In this document: positions 16,596-24,634 of the stretch, piece by piece
How the letters are laid out: each line of letters begins with the position of its first letter
Numbering within the stretch: position 1 is the first letter of the stretch
Assembly (NCBI RefSeq): GCF_000284295.1
Contig: NC_017093.1
Span: forward strand, 8,618,001 to 8,682,000
From: Actinoplanes missouriensis 431
Lineage (GTDB): Bacteria; Actinomycetota; Actinomycetes; Mycobacteriales; Micromonosporaceae
Reading direction: 5' to 3'
DNA length: 64,000 nucleotides
Position numbers and translations under genes: made by a program
The notes under the pieces: generated by a model
Databases searched by the model: none
The model's input: only the letters and a program-made list of their open reading frames with translations
What the model was told of the DNA's origin: nothing

Positions 16596-17798
16596 TCAAC
16601 GGTGCGCCTCGAGCCATCCCTGGACATCGTTGATCACCTGCTGGTCGGGTTCGCCCAGTTCGTCCGCGAACTTCGGAGACACATTCATGGTGTGTCCCAT
16701 TCCGGGATAGATGACCACTCTGTGATCCTTGTTGCCGGCCGCCGCCATTGCGGCGTCCGCGGTGAGCGCCGCTCGGGCCGGGGTTTCCAGGTCGTTCTCG
16801 CCGTTGAGCAGCAGCGCCGGGCCGGAGAACCGGGGCAGTGCCTTCCCGGCGTCCGGGAAGCGGGCGAGGTCTTTGATGTAGCTGACCAGGAAGGGGTCCA
16901 GGCCTGGGATGGCCGGGTACGCGTCAATGCCGGTGATCTTACGCAGCACCGCACCGGCCTCCGCGTCGATGGCGATCTGACCGTCATGGTCGGTGTCGGT
17001 GCTGGCCTTGATCTTCTTGCCGTCGAGCAGGACGGAGCGGAACAGGTCGGCGACCGGTTGCGGCTGGCCCACCAGACCGTCGGTTGCCTCGGTGGCGGTC
17101 AGCCGGCCATCGCCGTCGAGGTCGAACTCGTCGTGCAGCTGCAGCGGCAGGCGACCGTAGACCTGGAACGTCAGAAGTTGCTTGACCGGCTTGCCGAGGA
17201 CGGCCATCGCGATCACCCCGGCCGGCTTCGGGATGCCGAAGTTGTGCGGATCGGCGGCCAGGTTGGCGGCCACGTTGGTGCCTTCGCTGTGGCCGAGCAG
17301 GAAGATCTTCGAAGGGTCCACCCGCGGTGACCTGGCCGCGAACCGGAGCACGGCGGCGGCATCCTGCTGGGTCCGGTGGTAGGGCCGCGGTGGCTCCAGC
17401 TGGGCAGGATCGGTGGTCCGTACCGGCCCGATGTCGCTCACTCCGCGCTTGTTGAAGCGCAAGGTCGCGTAACCCGCACGGCCGGCTGCCTGCGCGAGCC
17501 CTACGAAGGTCGAACCCTTGCCACCCGGCAGCGTCTGGTTCATGTCGTTGCGTCCGCTGCCGTGCAGGAACACGACCATCGGTAGATGCCCGTGGGCGGC
17601 GCTCGGATAGGTCAGTTCGGCCTTGGTGACCCAGCCGTTGCCGAGGTCGATCCGTACCTGCTCTCGGGTGATGCTGTCCCAGCCGGACGTGGCGGGCTTG
17701 GCAGCTACGTCCGCGTTGGCGACCTCGGTACCTGCGGTGAGCACAGCGGCGCAGGCGAGGACGATGAGCAGGTTCCCGTACTTCTTTGCAGTTCTCAT
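16596..17798 (-). CDS. Secreted alpha/beta hydrolase with inserted EF-hand calcium loop
   Basis: 400 residues from ATG 17798, AAGGAC upstream. The signal peptide spans residues about 1-30 (basic MRTAKK, hydrophobic core, ANADVA). The hydrolase core has HGSG (oxyanion), the nucleophile Ser171 in LLGHSEG, an acid near Asp336 (NGENDLETP) and His369 in PGMGHT. Between strands lies an insert with a canonical 12-residue EF-hand loop, DLDGDGRLTATE (residues 226-237), and a second imperfect one, DTDHDGQI (from 268), whose position 12 is not acidic. This suggests calcium binding in the lid. The substrate is unknown. It is followed downstream by no gene on its strand and preceded by a serine hydrolase. 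Confidence 0.85.
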   Translation of the reverse strand: MRTAKKYGNLLIVLACAAVLTAGTEVANADVAAKPATSGWDSITREQVRIDLGNGWVTKAELTYPSAAHGHLPMVVFLHGSGRNDMNQTLPGGKGSTFVGLAQAAGRAGYATLRFNKRGVSDIGPVRTTDPAQLEPPRPYHRTQQDAAAVLRFAARSPRVDPSKIFLLGHSEGTNVAANLAADPHNFGIPKPAGVIAMAVLGKPVKQLLTFQVYGRLPLQLHDEFDLDGDGRLTATEATDGLVGQPQPVADLFRSVLLDGKKIKASTDTDHDGQIAIDAEAGAVLRKITGIDAYPAIPGLDPFLVSYIKDLARFPDAGKALPRFSGPALLLNGENDLETPARAALTADAAMAAAGNKDHRVVIYPGMGHTMNVSPKFADELGEPDQQVINDVQGWLEAHR

Positions 17799-17887
17799 GT
17801 CACATGTCCTTCTTCGGCGATGGCCGGCATCCAGCAGGTGGGGCCGCGACCGTCGGACGCAAGGCGCGGCCCCACCTGCCGAAGGGC

Positions 17888-19117
17888 TCAGCGGACGTTG
17901 CAGAGGGCGTGGTCGACCAGGTCGGTAGTGATGTCCACCGCAGGCATCCGCACACCGGGATCCGGCTTGAGCGAATCGGTGTTGATCGACACGGTGACGC
18001 TGCGGGAGCCGTCCGGGGAGACGCCGTTGCGGGTCATGAAGCCGGGGATGTCGCCGCCGTGGCTCCAGTAGCCGCCGCACGAGTTGTCCGCCCACACGAT
18101 GCCCAGGCCGTATCGAGCGCCGGGCCACCTGCCTCGCAGATTGTCGTCGGTTTCCACGGTGCGTTGCATCTCGACGAGCTGGGCGCGCTTGAGCACCTTG
18201 CCGGTCACCAGTGCCCGCAGGAAGGTGTTGGCGTCGTCCGCGGTGCTGATCATCTCACCGGCGGGGCCGGCCAGGGACGGGTTCAACAGCGTGGCGTCGA
18301 TCGGTTCGCCGTAGCGGGGATCCTCCGGCGTAGCGTCCGGGCCGGGGAACCGCTGGTAGCCCACCGCGTGCGGGCGCGGGATCGTCGGCGTGGTGCCGGG
18401 CAGATAGGTGTTGCGCAGGCCGAGCGGCCGGACGATCCGATCGCGGACCTCCTGCTGCCAGGTGTGGCCGGTGACCTTCTCGATGATCATCGAGGCTACG
18501 ACGTACCCGGTGTTGGAGTAACTCCACCGCGAGCCGGGCGCGAAGTCGGCCGGGAACTGCATGGCCAGGCCGACGAGTTCGGCGTTTGTCCAGGTACGCA
18601 GGCGCGACTCCTGGAATCCCTCCTCGGTACCCAGGGCGGCCATGGCGTTGGTGTACTCGGGCAGGCCGCTGGTGTGCTGCAGAAGCTGCCGGACGGTGAT
18701 CCTCCGGCCGTCGTTACCGTTGCCCCGGATCAGGCCGGGCAAAAACCGTTCGACCTTGTCGTCCAGCGACAGCCTGCGTTCGCCGACGAGCTGCAGCACG
18801 GTCGCCGCCACGAACGGCTTGGTGAAGCTTCCGATCCGGAACTTCGCGTCCCAAGGCACCGGGGTGCTCTTCGCAACGTTGCCGTAACCACTACGCACTC
18901 GGACGTCGCGGCGCCATGTGTCCAGTTCGACCAGCACGCCCGGTGCGCCGTACTTCCGCAGTGCGTCCGCGTCGGCCTGCAACGTGGCGCTCAGACCGGG
19001 CCGGAACGCGACAGGCGTCAGCGAGTCGATGGTCGCGGCCTGAGCATCTCCGATACCGGCCACGGCAGCTCCCGCCACCGTCGCCGCGACCATGACGGCC
19101 ACAAGTGATTTCCTCAT
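17888..19117 (-). CDS. Secreted serine hydrolase, class C beta-lactamase/DD-carboxypeptidase type
   Basis: 409 residues from ATG 19117, with a signal peptide (MRKSL, hydrophobic core, GDAQAA near residue 27). The penicillin-binding-protein-like triad motifs are present: SFTK (SxxK, nucleophile Ser), YSN (YxN) and HGG in place of KTG. Such S12 proteins act on D-amino-acid peptides, beta-lactams or esters outside the membrane. The secreted hydrolase gene lies 89 bases downstream on the same strand, so the two may be co-transcribed. A 20-base element and a 10-bp inverted repeat lie immediately upstream. Confidence 0.9.
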   Translation of the reverse strand: MRKSLVAVMVAATVAGAAVAGIGDAQAATIDSLTPVAFRPGLSATLQADADALRKYGAPGVLVELDTWRRDVRVRSGYGNVAKSTPVPWDAKFRIGSFTKPFVAATVLQLVGERRLSLDDKVERFLPGLIRGNGNDGRRITVRQLLQHTSGLPEYTNAMAALGTEEGFQESRLRTWTNAELVGLAMQFPADFAPGSRWSYSNTGYVVASMIIEKVTGHTWQQEVRDRIVRPLGLRNTYLPGTTPTIPRPHAVGYQRFPGPDATPEDPRYGEPIDATLLNPSLAGPAGEMISTADDANTFLRALVTGKVLKRAQLVEMQRTVETDDNLRGRWPGARYGLGIVWADNSCGGYWSHGGDIPGFMTRNGVSPDGSRSVTVSINTDSLKPDPGVRMPAVDITTDLVDHALCNVR

Positions 19118-19150
19118 GCCGACGACGCTAGAGAGATCGCTAAGGGAAAA

Positions 19151-19196
19151 CGTCACCACACAGTGGACACTCGGCTGTCCCTCGCACGAGGGACAG
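19151..19196 (-). promoter_or_regulatory. Shared upstream element (copy 2) with adjacent perfect inverted repeat
   Basis: On the minus strand GTGTCCACTGTGTGGTGACG (19170-19151) matches 19 of 20 bases of the element before the CPBP gene at 13388-13407. Immediately upstream is CTGTCCCTCG-TG-CGAGGGACAG (19175-19196), arms of 10 bp with a 2-base spacer. Together they look like a promoter with an operator for the serine hydrolase gene. The remainder of 19197-19355 shows nothing. Confidence 0.5.
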
Positions 19197-19355
19197 AAGG
19201 CCCGCCACCCTGGAGCTGAGGCCGCCTCGAAACCGCGCCGCGCGCCGAACTCCGCGCAAAGAGGATCCCGGCGACGCTGCCACAGCGACGATCAACATGC
19301 GACCTGTTCACCACAGTCCCACCAGCCTGGAAACGCGAGGCCGAGATGGGAAACA

Positions 19356-19395
19356 GAAAGGCCGTGACATGCGTTCCCGCAAGTCACGGCCTTTC
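19356..19395 (-). terminator. Hairpin terminator after the tRNA pair
   Basis: GAAAGGCCGTGAC and GTCACGGCCTTTC form a perfect 13-bp stem with a 14-base loop, 7 bases past the 3' end of tRNA-Arg on the minus strand. The short T-run in the 3' arm makes it a plausible factor-independent terminator. Confidence 0.7.
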
Positions 19396-19402
19396 AATGA
19401 AG

Positions 19403-19475
19403 TGCGCCCGAAGGGACTCGAACCCCTAACCTTCTGATCCGTAGTCAGATGCTCTATCCATTGAGCTACGGGCGC
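19403..19475 (-). tRNA. tRNA-Arg (anticodon ACG)
   Basis: On the minus strand the 73-base molecule begins GCGCCCGTAGCTCAATGG and folds into a full cloverleaf: acceptor GCGCCCG/CGGGCGC, anticodon stem TCTGA/TCAGA with loop CTACGGA (anticodon ACG), and T-loop GGTTCGAGTCC. The discriminator is A and no CCA is encoded. It lies 41 bases downstream of tRNA-Ser and was probably co-transcribed with it. Confidence 0.95.
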
Positions 19476-19516
19476 TCTCTCACTTGCTCAGTCAGCCTAC
19501 AACACCGACTTTCGCG

Positions 19517-19606
19517 CGGAGACTCCGGGATTCGAACCCGGGATGGGCGATAAACCCAAACCGCATTAGCAGTGCGGCGCCATAGACCAGACTAGGCGAA
19601 GTCTCC
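19517..19606 (-). tRNA. tRNA-Ser (anticodon GCT)
   Basis: On the minus strand the 90-base molecule begins GGAGACTTCGCCTAG, with acceptor GGAGACT/AGTCTCC, anticodon stem CCGCA/TGCGG with loop CTGCTAA (anticodon GCT), a long class II variable arm and T-loop GGTTCGAATCC. The discriminator is G. It reads AGC and AGT codons. Confidence 0.95.
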
Positions 19607-19749
19607 TCGGCGACCCTGCGGCCACCGAGGCTTGACAATACCGGACCCTCGGGACGCCGCACAAAGAGGGGCGCGACAGACCCACCAAAGATCTGCCCAA
19701 GCGGTCCGCCAACAGGCGAAACGTCGCATCAGCGACTAGGCTGCGTGCG

Positions 19750-20883
19750 ATGGAGGAGAACACCCGCCGGGAGGCCCCGCGCGCCCGTGATCCGCGGGCG
19801 CCGTTCGCCACGCCCGAGCAAAAGCCGCAAACGCCGTCGCAGCCGTCCGCCGATTCGCCCGAGCGGCCGGCCTCCGCCAAGCGGCCGGCCCGCCGCGGTG
19901 CCCCGCCGGCGGTCACTTTCCAGCCCCCGCGTCCCGGCCCGGGTGCCGAAGGTCACTCCGCAGAGCCACCATCGGGTACGCGTGAAGCACCCCCGCCGCC
20001 CCCGGCCGCCCCGAAGCCGGCGCCGAGCGTGCGCAAGCCCACACGAAAAGCGGTCCCGGCCCAGCCGGCGGCCCCCGAGGACCCGGTCGTCGAGCCGAAG
20101 AGGCCGCGAGCCCCCCGAAAAACCACGCCGGCCAAGGCAACACCGGTGAAAGCAGCCCCGGTCAAAGCAGCGCCCGTCAAAGCCGCCCCGATCGAAGCCG
20201 CGCCCGCCAAAGCAGCGCCGATCAAAGCCACCCCGGCCAAAGCCGCCGCAACCAAGACAACTCCGGCCAAGGCCGCCCCGGTCAAGGCGACCCCGCCGAA
20301 GCCCGCCGCCCCTCGCAAGGCGGCGAAGACAACAGCCCCACTCCCGGAAGCACCCCCGGCCGACCTGCTGTCCCAGCTCCTCGCCGACCCGGCCCGCTCA
20401 CCGCGCACCCTCGCCGAGGCAGCCGTCCGCACCCTCGGCCCCCGAGCCCGTGACCAGATCACCGCGCTCCGGGCCACCTACCCCTCGGCCACCACCGCGG
20501 GTCTGGTCCACCTCACGGTGCAGCGCTTCACCCGCTCCGCGAGCCGGCGCGGGATCCTCGGTGCGCTCGCCGGCCCGTACTCTCCGGTGGCGGTCGCGGG
20601 CAGTGCCGCGCTGACGCACGCCGAGCTGGTGTTGCACCTGGCCGCGATCCACGGTCGGGACCCGGTGGATCCGCGCCGGGCCGACGACATCCTGGCCTGC
20701 GCCCGGTTCACGGCGCCGGAGGCGGCGGGCTGGCTCGCGCTGAAGCTCGTCGACCGGCGACTTCCCGGCACGCTCCTGGTGGCGGCCGTCCTGGCCGGTC
20801 GCACCGGTGTCGAGGCGACAGCGGTACGGGCCCGGCGGCTTTACACGGTCAGCCAGTCCAGCCAGGAGTCGGGCAGCAGCTGA
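19750..20883 (+). CDS. Ala/Pro/Lys-rich repeat protein with helical C-terminal (EcsC-like) domain
   Basis: 377 residues from ATG 19750. The N-terminal 200 residues are low complexity: a Pro/Arg-rich region, then tandem short repeats of the KAAPVKAAP kind (residues about 125-190), like a histone H1 tail. The C-terminal part (about 205-370) is a compact helical domain with TLGPRARDQITALRATYP and ELVLHLAAIHGRDPVDPRRADDIL, which I associate with EcsC-like membrane-associated proteins, though that assignment is tentative. The basic tail may bind nucleic acid or an acidic envelope polymer (inference). The last 43 bases overlap the 3' end of the convergent protease gene. Confidence 0.75.
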   Translation: MEENTRREAPRARDPRAPFATPEQKPQTPSQPSADSPERPASAKRPARRGAPPAVTFQPPRPGPGAEGHSAEPPSGTREAPPPPPAAPKPAPSVRKPTRKAVPAQPAAPEDPVVEPKRPRAPRKTTPAKATPVKAAPVKAAPVKAAPIEAAPAKAAPIKATPAKAAATKTTPAKAAPVKATPPKPAAPRKAAKTTAPLPEAPPADLLSQLLADPARSPRTLAEAAVRTLGPRARDQITALRATYPSATTAGLVHLTVQRFTRSASRRGILGALAGPYSPVAVAGSAALTHAELVLHLAAIHGRDPVDPRRADDILACARFTAPEAAGWLALKLVDRRLPGTLLVAAVLAGRTGVEATAVRARRLYTVSQSSQESGSS

Positions 20884-21617
20884 TAGCCGACGAACGCGGT
20901 GATGTCGAGCAGGGAGTGCGCGACGATCAGCGGCATCACCCGTTTCGTCTTCAGGAAGAAGATCGCGAAGACGACGCCCATCACGGCGTTGCCGATGAAG
21001 GCGCCGAAGCCCTGGTAGAGGTGGTAGGACCCGCGCACCACGGCGGAGATCGCGATCATCGAGGCCGGGGAGACGGCCATCGTGCGCAGCCGGGTGAGCA
21101 GGTAACCGACGACTATGACCTCTTCGAGGATGGCGTTCTGCAGGGCGGACAGGATCAGCACCGGGACCGTCCACCAGTACGGCGCGAGGGCCGACGGCAC
21201 GATCTGGGCGTTGATGCCGAGCTGCAGTGACACGTACACCAGAAGAAGGCCGGGAATTCCGATGGCCGCGGCCAGCCCGAAGCCCCAGCCCAGGTCGAAG
21301 CGGGGTCGCCGGTAGTCGATGCCGAGCTCCCGGCTCGGCGCGATGTGGTCGCGCCAGAGCAGGAAGAGCACCAGCGCGACCGGGATCAGCTCGAAGAAGA
21401 TGCCGAGCAGCTGCCGGGTGAGGTCGAGGTAGGGACGCGCCGACTGGGGCGCGTTGAGCACCGCGGTCTGCTGCGCGAGCGGCTGGGCGGCGGTCAGTTT
21501 GGCGGCCAGCGACACGATCGCGTAGGCGGCCGACTGGCCGAGCGAGAGCAGCAGCACGATGACGATCTCAGTGGTGTACACCCGCCGGGTGCCCCGCCGG
21601 CGCTCTTCGAGGGTCAC
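20841..21617 (-). CDS. CPBP-family intramembrane protease-like membrane protein
   Basis: 258 residues from GTG 21617. It has about seven or eight hydrophobic helices. Motif 1 reads EEVIVVGYLLTRL: the two Glu are kept but the following Arg of EExxxR is Val. Motif 2 is a His in GSYHLYQGFGAF, and motif 3 reads HSLLD. This variant subfamily is common in actinobacteria as far as I recall. Whether it is an active protease is uncertain because of the altered motif. The gene is convergent with the Ala/Pro/Lys-rich protein gene and overlaps its end by 43 bases. Confidence 0.85.
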   Translation of the reverse strand: MTLEERRRGTRRVYTTEIVIVLLLSLGQSAAYAIVSLAAKLTAAQPLAQQTAVLNAPQSARPYLDLTRQLLGIFFELIPVALVLFLLWRDHIAPSRELGIDYRRPRFDLGWGFGLAAAIGIPGLLLVYVSLQLGINAQIVPSALAPYWWTVPVLILSALQNAILEEVIVVGYLLTRLRTMAVSPASMIAISAVVRGSYHLYQGFGAFIGNAVMGVVFAIFFLKTKRVMPLIVAHSLLDITAFVGYQLLPDSWLDWLTV

Positions 21618-21734
21618 CGGGCAACTTTACGGCAGGCATAAACGCCCTCAATTCCCCAAGCGACGCGCCGGGAGCCGTGACGAGTCGCACTTCGCGTGCG
21701 TCGTGTACCTGACTGTGCTGACCACTCTGAATCC

Positions 21735-22847
21735 ATGGGAGACCTCGCACGCTTGCTCAAGGAGAGCTGGAGTCTCGTCGAGGAACATCAGGACAAGGTG
21801 GCCGGCTACTTCTACGCCCGCATGTTCCTGTCGCATCCGGATCTGCGAGACCTCTTCCCGGTGCACATGGACGTCCAGCGGACCCGCCTGCTGCACGCGA
21901 TCGTGACGGCGGTGCAGACGCTGGAGGATCCGGAGAAGTTCGACGACTACCTGCGCGGCCTGGGACGGGATCACCGCAAGTTCCACGTGGAACCGGAACA
22001 CTACGAGATCGTCGGCGGGGCGCTGATCGAGGCGATGCGGTCCTTCGCCGGCGAGCAGTGGGGCGTCGACTACGACCAGGCGTGGGCCGACGCGTACGCG
22101 GTGATCGCCTCGAAGATGCTGGCCGGCGCGGACGCCGACCCCAATCCGCCGTACTGGTACGCCGAGGTGGTCGCCCACGAGCGCCGGGCGCAGGACATCG
22201 CCGTCCTCACGGTGCTGCCGATGCAGCCGCTGGAGTTCCGCGCCGGGCAATACCTGAGCATCGAATGCACCAAGTATCAGCCGCGGCTCTGGCGGACCTA
22301 TTCACCGGCGAACGCGCCGAGGCGCGACAACACCATCGAGTTCCATGTCCGTGCGGTCGGCGCCGGCTGGGTTTCCAGTGCCCTGGTACGGCGTCTCCAG
22401 GTCGGCGACATGATCAAGGTCGCCGCGCCGATGGGCACGATGACGCTGGACCGCCGCTCGACACGGGACGCGGTGTTCGTGGCCGGCGGCACCGGTCTGG
22501 CCCCGGTCAAGTCCCTGCTGGAGGAGCTGACCCGGTACAACCGGACCCGCTGGGTGCACGTCTTCTTCGGCGCACGGACCCGGGACGAGCTGTACGACCT
22601 GGCCGACCTGAACCGGCTGGCGGCGCGGTATCCCTGGCTGTCGGTGGTGACCGCGTGCAGCGACGACCCGACGTTCCCGGGCGAGCAGGGCAACATCTCG
22701 GACGTGGTGGCCCGGTACGGCCCGTGGCAGGAGCACGACTTCTTCGTCTCCGGCTCCGGCCGGATGGTGAAGGCCACCCTGAAGACGCTCGCGGAACTCC
22801 AGGTGCCCTCGGTCCGGATCAAGTACGACAGCTTCACCGAGGCCTGA
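21735..22847 (+). CDS. Flavohemoglobin-like protein (globin plus FAD/NAD reductase domains)
   Basis: 370 residues from ATG 21735; a more upstream GTG at 21696 has no family sequence. The N-terminal globin domain (residues about 1-135) has the B10 Tyr in VAGYFYARMF, Gln in DVQRTRLLHAI and the proximal His in HRKFHVEPEHY. The FAD domain (about 140-240) has the RTYSPANAP motif. The NAD domain (about 245-370) starts with VFVAGGTGLAPVKSLLEE and ends with FVSGSGRMVKATLK, where classical Hmp has a CGP. Flavohemoglobins oxidise nitric oxide to nitrate with oxygen, or act as an O2-binding reductase. It is a single gene with its stop 14 bases from the convergent deformylase fusion. Confidence 0.9.
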   Translation: MGDLARLLKESWSLVEEHQDKVAGYFYARMFLSHPDLRDLFPVHMDVQRTRLLHAIVTAVQTLEDPEKFDDYLRGLGRDHRKFHVEPEHYEIVGGALIEAMRSFAGEQWGVDYDQAWADAYAVIASKMLAGADADPNPPYWYAEVVAHERRAQDIAVLTVLPMQPLEFRAGQYLSIECTKYQPRLWRTYSPANAPRRDNTIEFHVRAVGAGWVSSALVRRLQVGDMIKVAAPMGTMTLDRRSTRDAVFVAGGTGLAPVKSLLEELTRYNRTRWVHVFFGARTRDELYDLADLNRLAARYPWLSVVTACSDDPTFPGEQGNISDVVARYGPWQEHDFFVSGSGRMVKATLKTLAELQVPSVRIKYDSFTEA

Positions 22848-22861
22848 GAGCCCTCGGAGGA

Positions 22862-24391
22862 CTAGTAGTCCCAGGGACGTCCGGTCTGCTGGTACTGCGC
22901 GACCGGCACCAGTTTCGCGTCTGGTGTCATCCGGTCGACGTAGAGGCGGCCTTCCAGGTGGTCGATCTCGTGACTGATCAGCCGGGCCAGCGCCCGGTCG
23001 AACGAGGTCACCACCCGGGTCCCGTCGAACCGGGCGTGCTCCACGTCGATCCGCAGCGGCCGGGTGACGAGGCCTCGGTAGTCGAAGAAGGAGAGGCAGC
23101 CTTCGTACTGGTCGTCGCAGTCGGTGGACTCGCCGACGATGCGCGGGTTGAGCAGGACGATCGGCTGGGCGTCGTACTCCGGCGGCTGGACCACGGCGGC
23201 CGCCACCGGCACCCCGATCTGGGTCGCGGCCAGGCCCACGCCCTTGCTGAACTCGTGCAGGTCCTGCAGCCGGCCCAGCGACGTGAGCAGCCGGGTCACG
23301 GTCTCCTGGGCGGCGTTGCTCTCCCGGGGCAGCTGGAAATGCCGGGCCCGCTGCCGGAGCAGATCGGACCCGCGCTGGATGATGCCGATGCCCCGCATCC
23401 GGTGGGAGGCGCGGGGCAGGACCGGCTCCGGCGGCCCGATTTCGTCGTAGATCGGAGCGTCGGCGCCGCGGTACCGCCATTCCAGCCGGTACCGGGCGTT
23501 GAGCAGGGGCGCGTCGGTTGACCACTCGAAAATGGCGCGACCTCCCTCGGTGCGGCGTTCCAGCGGGGTACGGACGGGCACCTCGGCGGCGAGGGACGCC
23601 TCCACACCCCATACCTGTGGTTCGAAGTTCTCCGGCAGGTTGAGCCGGACGGTCAGCGATCGGGTCGGCAGCCGGACGGCGCGCTGGAACCACTGGCCCC
23701 ATTTCTCCTCGCCGACCGTGTACGCGTACTCGATCGTGGTCCGCTCCCCGGGGTAGAGCGGGAACTGGCCGCGGTCGTTCGCGAACAGCAGCCAGATCTC
23801 CTTGGCCGCGTCCCGGTCGAGCTTGACCCGCCACTGCATCGGCTCGGCCGCGCTGCCCTCACCGGCCCGGGCCTCCACGTCCATCTCCTCGAAGGAGAGC
23901 GGGTTCTCCCGGTGGTGACGGTTGGAGCCGGCCGGGTCGTGCGGGTACCGATCCACGGCGATCTTCACGAGATAGCGGGTGACCGGCTCGACCCCGGCGT
24001 TGTAGAGGTCCCGGCGGACGCGGCAGCGATAGGCCCCGTCGGTGTACGCCAGCTCGGCGACCTCCTGCTCGACCACGAGCCCGGTCCCCGGCGGCAGCCA
24101 CTGGACGGGCACCGGCGGGTCACGGTGGAGTGCGGAGCCGCGGGCGTGCCGGAGCTCGTCGTACTCCTGGAAGCGCTGCCAGATCATGCCGCCGGCGCCG
24201 AGCACCGCCTCGGCCCGGCGGGCGAAGTCCTCGGTCGGCTTGTGGCGGCGTCCCTCGACGTGACTGACGTAGGAGGGATCGAAGCCCATGCGCGCGGCAA
24301 GCTGCTTCTTGGTCATTCCGCGCTCGACCCGCCATTGCGCAAGCGCCGTAACGAACTGGTCTGCGGCCCGTTCAATGGGCGAGGTGGTCAT
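22862..24391 (-). CDS. Helix-turn-helix/peptide deformylase fusion protein
   Basis: 509 residues from ATG 24391, AAGGGGAC upstream. Residues about 13-66 form an XRE-type helix-turn-helix (RGMTKKQLAARMGFDPSYVS). Residues about 90-320 form a beta-rich domain of no family I recognise, rich in Arg, Trp and Tyr. Residues about 335-505 are a complete peptide deformylase: motif 1 GVGLAATQIG (384-393, Gln391), motif 2 EGCLS (metal ligand Cys432) and motif 3 HEIDH (His474, Glu475, His478). All metal and catalytic residues are kept, so the domain could remove formyl groups from peptides. The DNA-binding fusion suggests a regulatory or sensory role instead of housekeeping deformylation. A FhuF-like gene under an iron box is divergent. 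Confidence 0.88.
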   Translation of the reverse strand: MTTSPIERAADQFVTALAQWRVERGMTKKQLAARMGFDPSYVSHVEGRRHKPTEDFARRAEAVLGAGGMIWQRFQEYDELRHARGSALHRDPPVPVQWLPPGTGLVVEQEVAELAYTDGAYRCRVRRDLYNAGVEPVTRYLVKIAVDRYPHDPAGSNRHHRENPLSFEEMDVEARAGEGSAAEPMQWRVKLDRDAAKEIWLLFANDRGQFPLYPGERTTIEYAYTVGEEKWGQWFQRAVRLPTRSLTVRLNLPENFEPQVWGVEASLAAEVPVRTPLERRTEGGRAIFEWSTDAPLLNARYRLEWRYRGADAPIYDEIGPPEPVLPRASHRMRGIGIIQRGSDLLRQRARHFQLPRESNAAQETVTRLLTSLGRLQDLHEFSKGVGLAATQIGVPVAAAVVQPPEYDAQPIVLLNPRIVGESTDCDDQYEGCLSFFDYRGLVTRPLRIDVEHARFDGTRVVTSFDRALARLISHEIDHLEGRLYVDRMTPDAKLVPVAQYQQTGRPWDY

Positions 24392-24558
24392 CACGGATGT
24401 CCCCTTCGCGACGGCACGTTCAGTGTCGCTGGCGCTCCGTGTCCACAAGGTGCTAGTAGCGCGTTGCCGACAGATACCTTGACGAATCCGGCAAGAGCGC
24501 AACGCTACGTAAAGTAATTCTCGCCGAGGGTATTCGTCCGAAACATCCCGCTCAAGAG

Positions 24559-24577
24559 TGTGGTTAGGCTACCCTTA
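24559..24577. promoter_or_regulatory. IdeR/DmdR-type iron box
   Basis: The 19-base TGTGGTTAGGCTACCCTTA agrees by eye with about 15 of 19 positions of the actinobacterial iron-box consensus (TTAGGTTAGGCTAACCTAA), including the whole TTAGGCTA core. It lies 57 bases before the start of the FhuF-like gene, where an iron-loaded IdeR or DmdR repressor would block transcription. Confidence 0.6.
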
Positions 24578-24634
24578 ACCGGGTACGGTGGGTCGCCTCA
24601 GACCTTTGCAGTAGATCCCGGCGAGGAGATAGCG

